From: Thermoleophilia bacterium
GTDB taxonomy: Bacteria > Actinomycetota > Thermoleophilia > Gaiellales > Gaiellaceae
Direction: 5' to 3'
Length of the DNA stretch: 18,495 nt
Assembly: GCA_014534295.1 (NCBI GenBank)
Contig: JACVRU010000017.1
Span: 1-18,495 of the forward strand
The position numbers and the translations under genes were made by a program. The stretch's first letter is position 1. Every line of letters begins with the position of its first letter. Under the pieces are notes generated by a model. That model was not told the origin of the DNA, did not search any database, and saw only the letters and a program-made list of their open reading frames with translations. Shown piece after piece: positions 6,440 through 13,859 of this stretch.

Positions 6440-8140
6440 TTGTCGGCGGTCGCGACGAACCCGGAGCGGACGACGAGGGCGCTGACCCTGCTCCGCGAAG
6501 CGCTCGCGTCCTCCCCCCTCGAGCTCGAAACCGCCGGTGCCGGGGAAGGCCGGCGCGTCCGGGACGAGCTCGTCGCCCAGGTCGACGACTATCTCCTCCC
6601 CCGCCTACGCGAGCTGCGCGCGCCGCTGCTGATGGTCGTGGGCGGCTCCACCGGGGCCGGCAAGTCGACGCTCGTGAACAGCCTGGTCGGCTCGGAGGTC
6701 AGCCCGGCGGGCGTTCTCCGGCCGACGACGCGCTGGCCGGTGCTCGTCGTCAACCCTGCGGATCTCGCCTCGTTCGAGGGCGACCGGATCCTGCCGGCGC
6801 TCTCCCGCACGACCGGTGGGCCGGCGGGCGCCGGCGGCCTGGAGCTCGTCCCGAGCGAGCGGCTCCCGGCCGGGCTGGGGCTCCTCGACTCGCCCGACCT
6901 GGACTCCGTCGTCGCGGAGAACCGCGCCCTCGCCCGCCAGCTCCTCGCCGCCGCCGACTCGTGGCTCTTCGTCACCACCGCGGAGCGCTACGCCGACGCC
7001 GTGCCATGGGAGCTCCTGCACGCCGCCCGCGAGCGGGGGACGGCGCTGGCGATCGTCCTCAACCGAGTTCCCGACGACGGCCGTGACGAGGTCACCGGGC
7101 ACTTGCGTGAGATGCTCGCCCGCAACGGGCTCGAGGAGGCGCCGCTGCTGGTGGTGCCCGAGGTGCAGCTCGAGCCGGGCGGCCGCCTGCCCGCCGCCGC
7201 GCTCGCGCCCGTCCGGCACTGGCTCGACGAGCTCGCCGCGGACGCGGACGCGCGGGCGGCGCTCGTCCGCCGGACGCTGGCCGGTGCTCTCGCCAGCATC
7301 CCGGATCGCGTGGAGGTCGTGGAGCGCGCGCTCGCCCAGCAGGTGGCGACGGCTGCGGAGCTGACGCACGATGTCGAGAGCGCCTATGAGACGGCGCACG
7401 ACGAGATCGAGCAGGCGGTCACCGGCGGCACGCTGCTCCGCGGCGAGGTCCTGGCCCGGTGGTACGACGTGGTCGGCACCGGCAACCTCATGCGCAGCCT
7501 GCAGACGGAGATCGGCCGGATTCGCGACCGCATCCGCTCCGCGATCGCACTGCGGCCCCGGGCGGTCGCCGAGGTCGAGGCCGAGGTCGAGACGAGCGTC
7601 GAGGCCGTCGTGCGGGCCGCCGCCGACCGAGCCGCGGAGCGCGCCGTCTCGGCCTGGCGGTCGCACCCCGCCGGGCGCGCTCTGCTCGCCGACGCGCCGC
7701 CGCTCGACGCTGTCTCGACGGGACTGCCGGCCGCGGCCGAGGACGAGGTTCGCGCGTGGCAGGGAGACGTGTTCGACCTCGTCCGGCGCGAGGGGGCGGG
7801 GAAGCGCACGGGAGCCCGGCTCGCCTCGCTCGGCGTCAACGGGGCCGGCCTGACCGTCATGCTCGCCGTCTTCGTCCACACCGGCGGGCTCACGGGCGCC
7901 GAGGTCGCCGTCGCGGGCGGGACCTCCGCCGTCGGCCAGAAGGTGTTGGAGGCGATCTTCGGCGACCAGGCCGTCCGTGAGCTGGCCGCGCAGGCCCGCG
8001 ACAACCTCCTGACCCGCGTCGACCGTCTGCTGGCCGCCGAGTCGCGGCGCTTCGCGACGCTGCTGGAGCCGCACGCTCACGCGGGGGACAGCGTCGACCG
8101 GCTGCGCGAAGCGATGGCCGCGCTCGGCGCGCCCTCGTGA
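6440..8140 (+). CDS. Dynamin-like GTPase A (tandem pair, first)
   Basis: 566 residues from a TTG start. The GTPase domain has P-loop GSTGAGKS at 69-76, switch threonines in RPTTRW at 94-99 and the G3 motif LLDSPD at 148-153. At G4 NRVPDD (208-213) replaces NKxD. A long helical region rich in heptads follows (about 260-440), then a hydrophobic segment at about 460-505 that may insert in the membrane. This is the layout of bacterial dynamin-like proteins, which bind and remodel membranes; actinobacteria such as Streptomyces carry them as adjacent pairs (DynA/DynB). Orthology to those is not shown. The stop overlaps the second GTPase start in GTGA. YfjP-type GTPase is an alternative family label. 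Confidence 0.82.
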   Translation: MSAVATNPERTTRALTLLREALASSPLELETAGAGEGRRVRDELVAQVDDYLLPRLRELRAPLLMVVGGSTGAGKSTLVNSLVGSEVSPAGVLRPTTRWPVLVVNPADLASFEGDRILPALSRTTGGPAGAGGLELVPSERLPAGLGLLDSPDLDSVVAENRALARQLLAAADSWLFVTTAERYADAVPWELLHAARERGTALAIVLNRVPDDGRDEVTGHLREMLARNGLEEAPLLVVPEVQLEPGGRLPAAALAPVRHWLDELAADADARAALVRRTLAGALASIPDRVEVVERALAQQVATAAELTHDVESAYETAHDEIEQAVTGGTLLRGEVLARWYDVVGTGNLMRSLQTEIGRIRDRIRSAIALRPRAVAEVEAEVETSVEAVVRAAADRAAERAVSAWRSHPAGRALLADAPPLDAVSTGLPAAAEDEVRAWQGDVFDLVRREGAGKRTGARLASLGVNGAGLTVMLAVFVHTGGLTGAEVAVAGGTSAVGQKVLEAIFGDQAVRELAAQARDNLLTRVDRLLAAESRRFATLLEPHAHAGDSVDRLREAMAALGAPS

Positions 8141-9792
8141 GCGCGAACCTCGACCGTCGGCTGGAAGCGCTGGCGCAGGCGCTCGACCTCGCCGAGGGGA
8201 GGCTCGACCCCGCGCTCGTCGACGCGGGACGCCAGGTCGTGGATCGGGCCGGAGTGCGCCTGGGGTTCGGCGTCGAGTCGACGGTCGTCGCGCTCGCGGG
8301 CCCGACGGGCGCCGGGAAGTCGTCGCTCTTCAACGAGCTCGTGCGAGCCGAGCTCGTCGACGTCTCGCGCCGCCGCCCGACGACCGCGCAGCCCAGCGCG
8401 GCCGTCTGGGGCGTCGCGGAGCCGGCGCTGCTCGACTGGCTGGGGGTCCGGCGGCGGCACCGCGTCGAAGGGAACGGCTCCGCCGGCCTGGTGCTGCTCG
8501 ACCTCCCGGACTTCGACTCCGTCGAGGTCGAGCACCGGCTCGAGGTCGACCGGCTGATCGAGCTCGTCGACCAGATCGTCTGGGTCGTCGATCCGCAGAA
8601 GTACGCCGACGCGGTCTGGCACGAGCAGTATCTCCGGCCGCTGGCGGCCTACGAGGAGGCGATGGCCTTCGTCCTCAACCAGATCGACCTGCTCGCGGCG
8701 GACGCCCTCGAGGCGTGCACGGCCGATCTGCGGCGGCTCCTCCGGGAGGACGGGCTCGGACACGCCCGCGTCTTCGCCGTCTCGGCGCGCACGGGCGCGG
8801 GCGTCGACGGGCTCAGGCGACTCCTCGCCGACAAGGTCACGGCACGGGCAGCCGCGGCCTCGCGCCTGGCGACCGACGTCGAGGTGGCGGCCGGACGGCT
8901 CGCCCCGCACTGCGGGACCGGCCCGCGCCGGGGCGTGGCAGCCGCCGACCGGAAGGCGCTCGCCGCCGCGCTCACCGCTGCGTCGGGCGCACCGGCCGTC
9001 GTCCGGGCGGTCGAGGCGGCGCACCGGCGGCGCGGGGCCCTCGCGACCGGGTGGCCGCCCGCCCGCTGGCTGCGCCGCCTGCGGCCCGACCCGCTCGCCC
9101 GCCTCGGGATCGGCGACCGTTCGGACGGACGGCGGCGCACGTCCCTCCCCGGCGCGACGGCGGTTCAGCGCGCGCAGGCGGACACGGCCGCGCGGAAGGC
9201 TGCCGCCCACGCGACGGACGGCCTACCCGAGCCCTGGCCGGCGCTGGCGCGCAGCGCCGCCACGCGCGCGGAGGACGCCGTCGCCGACCGGCTCGACCGT
9301 GCGATCGGGACGGCGAATCTGCACGTCCGGCCGCCTCGCTGGTGGCGGCTCGCGGGCTTGCTTCAACTGGTCCTGGCGGCGGCCGCGCTGGTCGGAGCAC
9401 TCTGGCTGCTCGCGCTGGCGCTGCTCGGCTTCGTCCAGCTCGACGACGCGGTCCCGCTTCCCGAGGTCGCCGGTCTGCCCCTCCCCACTCTGCTGCTCGC
9501 GGCCGGAGCGCTCTCGGGCATCCTGGTCGGCTTCCTCGCGGGAGCGCTCAATGCATCCGGAGCTCGCCGGCGCGCCCGCGCCGCGCAGCGCTCGCTGGAG
9601 GAACGGGTCGCTCGGGTCGCCGAGGAGCTCGTCCTCGCCCCCATCGAGGCCGAGCTCGGGGCGCACGACGAGCTGCGCAGCGCACTCGACGCCGCGCGAA
9701 GCCCGGGCCCTCGCGGCCTCTGGCCGCTCGGACGCCGCGGCGGCGCTCCCACGGAGGAGCCGGCCGGCGCGCCGAGCCGGTCGGTCGACTAG
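8137..9792 (+). CDS. Dynamin-like GTPase B (tandem pair, second)
   Basis: 551 residues, GTG start coupled to the preceding gene by a 4-nt overlap. The GTPase motifs are complete: GPTGAGKS at 55-62, RPTTAQ around 80-85, LLDLPDFDS at 120-128, NQID at 181-184 and a G5-like SARTGAG near 211. A helical middle is followed by a two-helix membrane hairpin at about residues 403-468 (LQLVLAAAALVGALWLLALA and TLLLAAGALSGILVGFLAGA), then a coiled tail. It is clearly related to the upstream GTPase but has a better nucleotide specificity loop and a more obvious membrane hairpin. A hetero-oligomer of the two is plausible, as for paired dynamins, but not demonstrated. Confidence 0.85.
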   Translation: MSANLDRRLEALAQALDLAEGRLDPALVDAGRQVVDRAGVRLGFGVESTVVALAGPTGAGKSSLFNELVRAELVDVSRRRPTTAQPSAAVWGVAEPALLDWLGVRRRHRVEGNGSAGLVLLDLPDFDSVEVEHRLEVDRLIELVDQIVWVVDPQKYADAVWHEQYLRPLAAYEEAMAFVLNQIDLLAADALEACTADLRRLLREDGLGHARVFAVSARTGAGVDGLRRLLADKVTARAAAASRLATDVEVAAGRLAPHCGTGPRRGVAAADRKALAAALTAASGAPAVVRAVEAAHRRRGALATGWPPARWLRRLRPDPLARLGIGDRSDGRRRTSLPGATAVQRAQADTAARKAAAHATDGLPEPWPALARSAATRAEDAVADRLDRAIGTANLHVRPPRWWRLAGLLQLVLAAAALVGALWLLALALLGFVQLDDAVPLPEVAGLPLPTLLLAAGALSGILVGFLAGALNASGARRRARAAQRSLEERVARVAEELVLAPIEAELGAHDELRSALDAARSPGPRGLWPLGRRGGAPTEEPAGAPSRSVD

Positions 9793-9810
9793 CGAGGAGC
9801 GCCCGCGAAC

Positions 9811-10314
9811 TCAGCCGCTCTTGGCGCGGAGCGCCGAGATCAGCTCGTCCTTCGACATCTCCGAGCGACCGGCGATGCCAGCCTCCTGCGCGCGGGCGTA
9901 GAGCTCGTCCTTGGTGAGGTCCTCGAGACGGATCGACTCGGTAGGTCGGCGCGCCTGGCCGAAGATCGCCGCGAGTCGCTGCCGGACCTGCGGCACGCCG
10001 AGGAACGAGGCGAGCGCCGCGAAGAGCAGCAGCTTGCGGAAGCGCCGCCTCCGCTTCTTTGCCCTCGCGCGGGCGTACCCCCGCTGGAGGTCGTCCCGCG
10101 CCGCGCGCAGCTCGGCCAGGACCTGCCGGTCGCTCTTCAGGCGATCGGCTGCGCTCCTGACTCCCCCTCCGGCGCGGCCGCCGGCTGCGGCAACGTGGGA
10201 GAGCGCCGAGATGAGCCTGCGGCGAAACTTCGGGTCGTGCGCGAGCTCGGCGGCGAGCTCGGGCACGTTCAGCACGCTCTCCTTGAGGTTCCGCCCCTCT
10301 CTTCGTCCGAGCAT
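9811..10314 (-). CDS. Basic membrane protein with C-terminal Rho_N/SAP-like module
   Basis: 167 residues. The N-terminal 80 are helical and charged. A strongly basic run KKRRRRFRK (86-94) leads into a short hydrophobic stretch, LLLFAALASFLGVP (95-108), probably a membrane helix or membrane-dipping segment. The last 35 residues, LTKDELYARAQEAGIAGRSE then MSKDELISALR, match the helix-extended-helix unit found at the N-terminus of Rho and in SAP/LEM-like modules that bind nucleic acid. The gene converges on the dynamin pair with an 18-base gap. Its role is unknown; combining a membrane segment with a possible nucleic-acid module is unusual. No clear ribosome site supports the ATG at 10314. Confidence 0.72.
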   Translation of the reverse strand: MLGRREGRNLKESVLNVPELAAELAHDPKFRRRLISALSHVAAAGGRAGGGVRSAADRLKSDRQVLAELRAARDDLQRGYARARAKKRRRRFRKLLLFAALASFLGVPQVRQRLAAIFGQARRPTESIRLEDLTKDELYARAQEAGIAGRSEMSKDELISALRAKSG

Positions 10315-10357
10315 GGTGACGGGTTGCCCCGGTCCACGGTCGGCTACACCTGCATCG

Positions 10358-11175
10358 TCAGCGCCGGTGCTCGAGCAGCCACGCGTAGACGTCGTGACCG
10401 GCCGAGAGGTCGTAGGTCCTGCTCCATGAGTCGTGGCCTGCGTCCGGATAGATCGTCAGCCGGACGTCCACGGGCGGCGGGTCGGAGCACGCCTCGAGAT
10501 CGGCGATCGACTCGGAGATCCGGCTCACCGGGACGAGGTCGTCGCGCTCGCCGTGGAACGCCCAGATCGGCACGCGCCCGGGTGCGCACCCTCCACGGAC
10601 GAATGCATCCGTGGCGTCGCCTGCGATCAGCACGGCGCCCGGGACGGCCTCGTCGTCGTGAGCGGCCAGATAGTCCACACGCCGATCGCACCGCAACTGA
10701 TCCCGGTGAGGTAGATGCGGTCGGGGTCCACGTCGTATTGCTCGAGGGCGAAGTCGACGAACGCGTCGACGTGGCGGGCGGCGGGACAGGATGCGTCCGG
10801 GGCGTCGTCGTGCTGCGGCATGAGCACGACGAACGGCCTCTCCTCCGGCCACTCGCCGTCCCGGATCAGCCGCGGGATCCCGAGCTTGGAGAGCCGGCGC
10901 AGGGCAGCCTCGCTGCCGTCTCCGTTCTCGCCGACGCCGTGCCAGAACACGAGCAGCGGCCGTGTGGTCCCGTCGCCGTAGCCGGGCGGCAGGTACTCGG
11001 CGTAGCCGACGGGCGCGCCCTCGACGGATCCGGCCGGCCGAAGCTCGAAGCGCTCCGACGACGGGCCGCCGGGCAGGCCCTCGTCTCCGCCGCACGCTCC
11101 GAGGAGCAGCAGGCCGATGGATACGCAGGCAGCACAGCGGCTCACGCGGAGAGCAGTACGCCATCGGCGCGTCAT
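10358..11175 (-). pseudogene. Alpha/beta-hydrolase (esterase) lipoprotein, frameshifted
   Basis: The first frame (11175 to about 10675) encodes a lipoprotein: signal helix VSIGLLLLGAC with lipobox Cys28, the oxyanion segment LLVFWHGVGENGDG, and the nucleophile elbow GISCGAIG (Ser160), as in dienelactone hydrolase/PHB depolymerase-like esterases. After GVW the frame fails and stops at 10627. A second frame resumes exactly there: DYLAAHDDEAVPGAVLIAGD, then GERDDLVP (acid) and DAGHDSW (His), ending at 10358. Adding one G in the GG at 10675-10676 restores a 272-residue enzyme with a complete Ser-Asp-His triad. GGAGG lies 8 nt before the ATG. A sequencing error is more likely than decay because both halves are intact. 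Confidence 0.85.
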
Positions 11176-11200
11176 GCGTGGCCTCCGTCCAGTCGGCGAG

Positions 11201-11285
11201 TGCCGGGGGAGGGACTCGAACCCTCATGGCCCGAAGGCCACCCGATTTTAAGTCGGGCGCGTCTGACCAGTTCCGCCACCCCGGC
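11201..11285 (-). tRNA. tRNA-Leu (UAA)
   Basis: A class II cloverleaf on the minus strand, 85 nt. Acceptor GCCGGGG pairs with CCCCGGC, the anticodon loop CTTAAAA sits on stem CCCGA/TCGGG (anticodon TAA, reading UUA/UUG), the long variable arm is TGGCC-TTCG-GGCCA, and the T arm is GAGGG-TTCGAGT-CCCTC. Discriminator A73; CCA is not encoded. A TACGAT hexamer 8 bases upstream (11293-11298) could be its -10. The esterase gene starts 25 nt downstream with no terminator between them. Confidence 0.95.
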
Positions 11286-11301
11286 TCAGGGAATCGTAGG
11301 C

Positions 11302-11988
11302 CTATGTGCCGGGCTGTAAGTCGTCCCGCCGAAAGCGCTCGGGGCCGCGGAAGCCGTAGGCGTCCTTGAACGCGTCGAACGCACCTGCGTCGAAGCCGGG
11401 GCAGGTCGCGAGGACGCCCTCGCCGGGGCCGGGGTCCTCGCCCGGCACCGGGTCGGGAGCCGTCCAGGCCGTCAGCGCGACCTTGTCCTCGAGCTCGGGG
11501 AGCGGCGCGACGATGATCGCGTTCGGATCGTCGAAGTACCACTCGCTGATCTCCGCGACCGTCGACTCGGGCACGTCCTCGCCGTACTGGACGACGAGGC
11601 CGCCGTGCTCGAGGTTGTGGACGAGGCGGAACTGCTCCACGGGCTCGGAGTAGATGTCCCAGGCAGCCGCGACGCCGGAGTGCGGCCCGCTCGTGGGCGG
11701 GAACGTGTTGTACTCGAAGTCCTCGTCGAGCTCGTCGACGTGCTGGCGCCCCTGGGCCGGCTTCTGCTCGAGCTCGCACCCCGCCTCGCGCAGCGTGTCC
11801 TCCGCGGACGAGCCGCCCCCGAGCAGGACGTACGCCGCGACTGCGCCGGCCGCGATCGCAGCCGCGGCGACCGCGCCCCCCGCGAGGAGCAGGAGCTGGC
11901 GGCGGCGGCCCTCGCGCGGCGCGGCCCGCCGCTGCTTCGGCGCCTGAACGCGACGCGGCGGAGGAGGGGTGCGCGACTTCTTCGCCAC
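11302..11988 (-). CDS. DUF3105 membrane-anchored protein
   Basis: 228 residues. A proline- and lysine/arginine-rich cytoplasmic N-terminus (about 1-30) is followed by one membrane helix at 31-56 and an extracytoplasmic domain with the DUF3105 signatures YNTFPPTSGPHS (93-104) and LVHNLEHGGLVVQYG (122-136). The two histidines H124 and H128 and H103 could bind a metal, but no activity is known for the family. C71 and a later Cys in ATCPGFDAGAF might form a disulfide outside the cell. Start is GTG without a clear ribosome site. It lies just upstream of tRNA-Leu on the same strand. Confidence 0.85.
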   Translation of the reverse strand: MAKKSRTPPPPRRVQAPKQRRAAPREGRRRQLLLLAGGAVAAAAIAAGAVAAYVLLGGGSSAEDTLREAGCELEQKPAQGRQHVDELDEDFEYNTFPPTSGPHSGVAAAWDIYSEPVEQFRLVHNLEHGGLVVQYGEDVPESTVAEISEWYFDDPNAIIVAPLPELEDKVALTAWTAPDPVPGEDPGPGEGVLATCPGFDAGAFDAFKDAYGFRGPERFRRDDLQPGT

Positions 11989-12074
11989 GACGGCGGCGAT
12001 CGTACCAGCGGTTCCCGGCCGCGCCGGTCGCGGAAAACCGGAACACTTCGGCGGAACCAGACGAAGGAGGCTCG

Positions 12075-12272
12075 ATGGGCTGGCTCGACAAGATCCTCGG
12101 CCGGGGCAAGAAGGCGGCCGGCGACGTCATGGACGACTCCTCGATGCGGCACGAAGGCGCCGCGCAGGAGCGCGAGGGAGCGGCGGAGGACCGCGCCGAG
12201 ATGCACGAGGAGGCGGCGATGGAGAGCCGCCAGGAAGCCGCCGAGCACAAGGCCGAGCGCGAAGGGACGTAG
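12075..12272 (+). CDS. Small charged helical protein (stress-protein-like)
   Basis: 65 residues: MGWLDKILGRGKKAAGDVMD, then a Glu/Ala/Arg-rich helix with repeated (E/R)xGAAxE-type units (HEGAAQEREGAAEDRAEMH). Methionines and histidines are frequent and there is no cysteine or membrane helix. The general style recalls CsbD-like or other small hydrophilic stress proteins, but I cannot assign a family. An excellent GAAGGAGG ribosome site five bases before the ATG suggests strong translation, and a long GC hairpin follows the stop, so it looks like an independently expressed single gene. Confidence 0.75.
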   Translation: MGWLDKILGRGKKAAGDVMDDSSMRHEGAAQEREGAAEDRAEMHEEAAMESRQEAAEHKAEREGT

Positions 12273-12275
12273 GCG

Positions 12276-12315
12276 GGAGCGGGACGAGCGCGGGGCGCCC
12301 GGCTCGCCCCGCTCC
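12276..12315 (+). terminator. Long GC hairpin after the 65-aa gene
   Basis: Starting 3 bases past the stop, GGAGCGGG pairs with CCCGCTCC, then after one A-C mismatch CGAGC pairs with GCTCG, then CGGG with CCCG around a GCG loop (one bulged G). That is 17 base pairs in 40 nt. No U tract follows, only TCTCTCT further on. High-GC actinobacteria often use such tail-less hairpins as terminators or mRNA stabilisers; it may insulate the small gene from rmuC. Confidence 0.55.
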
Positions 12316-12345
12316 GTCCGACGCTCTCTCTACCGTTCGCGGGCC

Positions 12346-13530
12346 ATGGTCTTCACGGCCCTCCTCGGCGTCCTCGCGATCGGCTTCCTCGTCGGAGCAG
12401 TCGCCGCCTGGCTGGTCGCCCGGTCGCGGTCGCAGGCGGAGCGGCAGGCAGCGCAGCAGGTCCGGGAGGGCCTCACCGAGGCCTTCAAGGCGGCCGCGGC
12501 GGACGCGCTTCGCGGGAACAATGAGTCGTTCCTCCACCTCGCCCGCACGCAGCTGGCGGAGCGCGAGCGGGCGATCGAGCACCTCGTGGCGCCCCTGAAG
12601 GACTCGCTCGAGCGGGTCGACGGCCAGTTCCGCACCCTGGACCAGGCCCGCAGCGCCCTCGTCGAGCAGCTCCGCACGTTGGCCGAGGGCCAGCAGCACC
12701 TCCGGCGCGAGACCGGCAACCTGGCCACCGCGCTCCGCGCCCCGCACGTCCGTGGCCGGTGGGGGGAAGTCCAGCTGAGGCGGGTCGTGGAGGCGACGGG
12801 GATGCTCGAGCACTGCGACTTCGTGCTGCAGGCGACGACGCGCGACAACGAGGGCGCGCTGCTCCGGCCCGACCTCGTGGTCCGGCTGCCCGGCGGCAAG
12901 CAGGTGGTCGTCGACGCCAAGGTGCCGCTGACGGCGTACCTGGACGCGTGGGAGGCCGACGACGAGGCCGTGCGCGCCGGCAAGCTCGCCGAGCACGCGC
13001 GGCAGGTCCGCGATCACGTCGCGAAGCTGAGCGCGAAGGCGTACTGGCGCCAGTTCGAGCCCGCTCCTGACTTCGTCGTTATGTTCCTGCCCGACGAGGC
13101 GTTCCTGCGGGCCGCCCAGGAGCAGGACTCGTCGATCGGCGAATACGCCTGGGGATCGAACGTGATCCCCGCCTCGCCGACGAACCTCTTCGCCCTCCTG
13201 CGGACGATCGCGGCGATCTGGCAGCAGGAGACGATCGCGCAGAGCGCCCGGGAGGTGCACGCCCTCGGACAGGAGCTCTACGAGCGGATCGCCACGCTCG
13301 GCGGCCACTTCGCGGCCGTCGGGCGAAGCCTGGGCAGCGCCGTCGAGCACTACAACCGGACCGTCGGCTCGCTCGAGAGCAGGGTGCTCGTGACCGGGCG
13401 CAAGCTCGCCGAGCACGGCGTCACGGGCGAGCTGGAGCCGATCGACTCGGTGGAGGCGCAACCTCGGCCGGTGTCCGCGCCCGAGCTCGTCGGGGCGGAG
13501 CAGGCCCCGCGCGCTCTCGACGCAGCCTAG
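12346..13530 (+). CDS. rmuC: DNA recombination protein RmuC
   Basis: 394 residues. An N-terminal membrane helix (about 3-24, LLGVLAIGFLVGAVAAWLVA) is followed by a coiled coil to about 125 and then the RmuC nuclease-like domain. That domain shows RGRWGEVQLRRVVEATGM, DNEGALLRPDLVVRLPGGK and VVVDAKVPLTAYLDA, the D-x-K core of a PD-(D/E)XK fold near 187-195. Later come FVVMFLPDEAFLRAA and SPTNLFALLRTIA, which are highly typical of RmuC. The family limits inversions and rearrangements at short inverted repeats in E. coli; exact biochemistry is unproven. The frame is open upstream, but the ATG at 12346 precedes the expected anchor. Its TAG stop shares CTAG with the convergent gene's stop. Confidence 0.93.
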   Translation: MVFTALLGVLAIGFLVGAVAAWLVARSRSQAERQAAQQVREGLTEAFKAAAADALRGNNESFLHLARTQLAERERAIEHLVAPLKDSLERVDGQFRTLDQARSALVEQLRTLAEGQQHLRRETGNLATALRAPHVRGRWGEVQLRRVVEATGMLEHCDFVLQATTRDNEGALLRPDLVVRLPGGKQVVVDAKVPLTAYLDAWEADDEAVRAGKLAEHARQVRDHVAKLSAKAYWRQFEPAPDFVVMFLPDEAFLRAAQEQDSSIGEYAWGSNVIPASPTNLFALLRTIAAIWQQETIAQSAREVHALGQELYERIATLGGHFAAVGRSLGSAVEHYNRTVGSLESRVLVTGRKLAEHGVTGELEPIDSVEAQPRPVSAPELVGAEQAPRALDAA

Positions 13531-13859
13531 GCCCGTCGCCAGCCCGGCAGGCCGAAGAGATCGCTGCGAAGCAGGCCCGGCCGCTCGCGAAGAAGCTCCT
13601 CCGCGTCGCGGGCGCGCGTCTCCTCGACTGCGTCGGCGATCCCGGCCCACCAGCGGCGGGTGAGCTCCGCGTCGTAGCGCTCGGGCGAGCCGAGGGCCTC
13701 GCAGTTCCGGCGCGTCGCGTCCGCGACCACACCTGCGCCCTGCTCGCGCCCGTGGCGCCGCAGCAGGACGAGCGCGATGCGGATGTGCTCCTCGTGGGAG
13801 ACCGGGCGGCCGAGCCCGCCGGCGAGCCACGAGTCGGTCAGGCGCTCGTCCGGGCTCAG
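13527..13859 (-). CDS. Small conserved protein, probable CTG start
   Basis: 110 residues if CTG at 13859 is the start: (M)SPDERLTDSWLAGGLGRPV, then HEEHIRIALVLLRRHGREQG, ERYDAELTRRWWAGI and a C-terminal PGLLRSDLFGLPGW. The HxEHxRxAxxLLRxxG and G/SPERYxxxLTRxW patterns recall a small uncharacterised bacterial family that starts with a similar helix. No ATG, GTG or TTG lies in frame between the upstream shadow and a mid-protein GTG at the V of AGVVADA, which would remove the conserved N-half. The CTG overlaps the stop of the upstream baeRF gene as CTGA, just like the ATGA and GTGA junctions elsewhere here. Function unknown. Confidence 0.72.
   Translation of the reverse strand: MSPDERLTDSWLAGGLGRPVSHEEHIRIALVLLRRHGREQGAGVVADATRRNCEALGSPERYDAELTRRWWAGIADAVEETRARDAEELLRERPGLLRSDLFGLPGWRRA

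Noticed and set aside
6605..8080. A 491-codon minus-strand frame under the first dynamin-like GTPase
   Set aside because: It is antisense to a gene with clear P-loop and G3 motifs and has no recognisable domain.
11605..12345. Upstream extension of the rmuC frame to 11605
   Set aside because: The extension runs antisense through the DUF3105 gene and over the 65-aa gene; the ATG at 12346 gives the expected RmuC N-terminal anchor.
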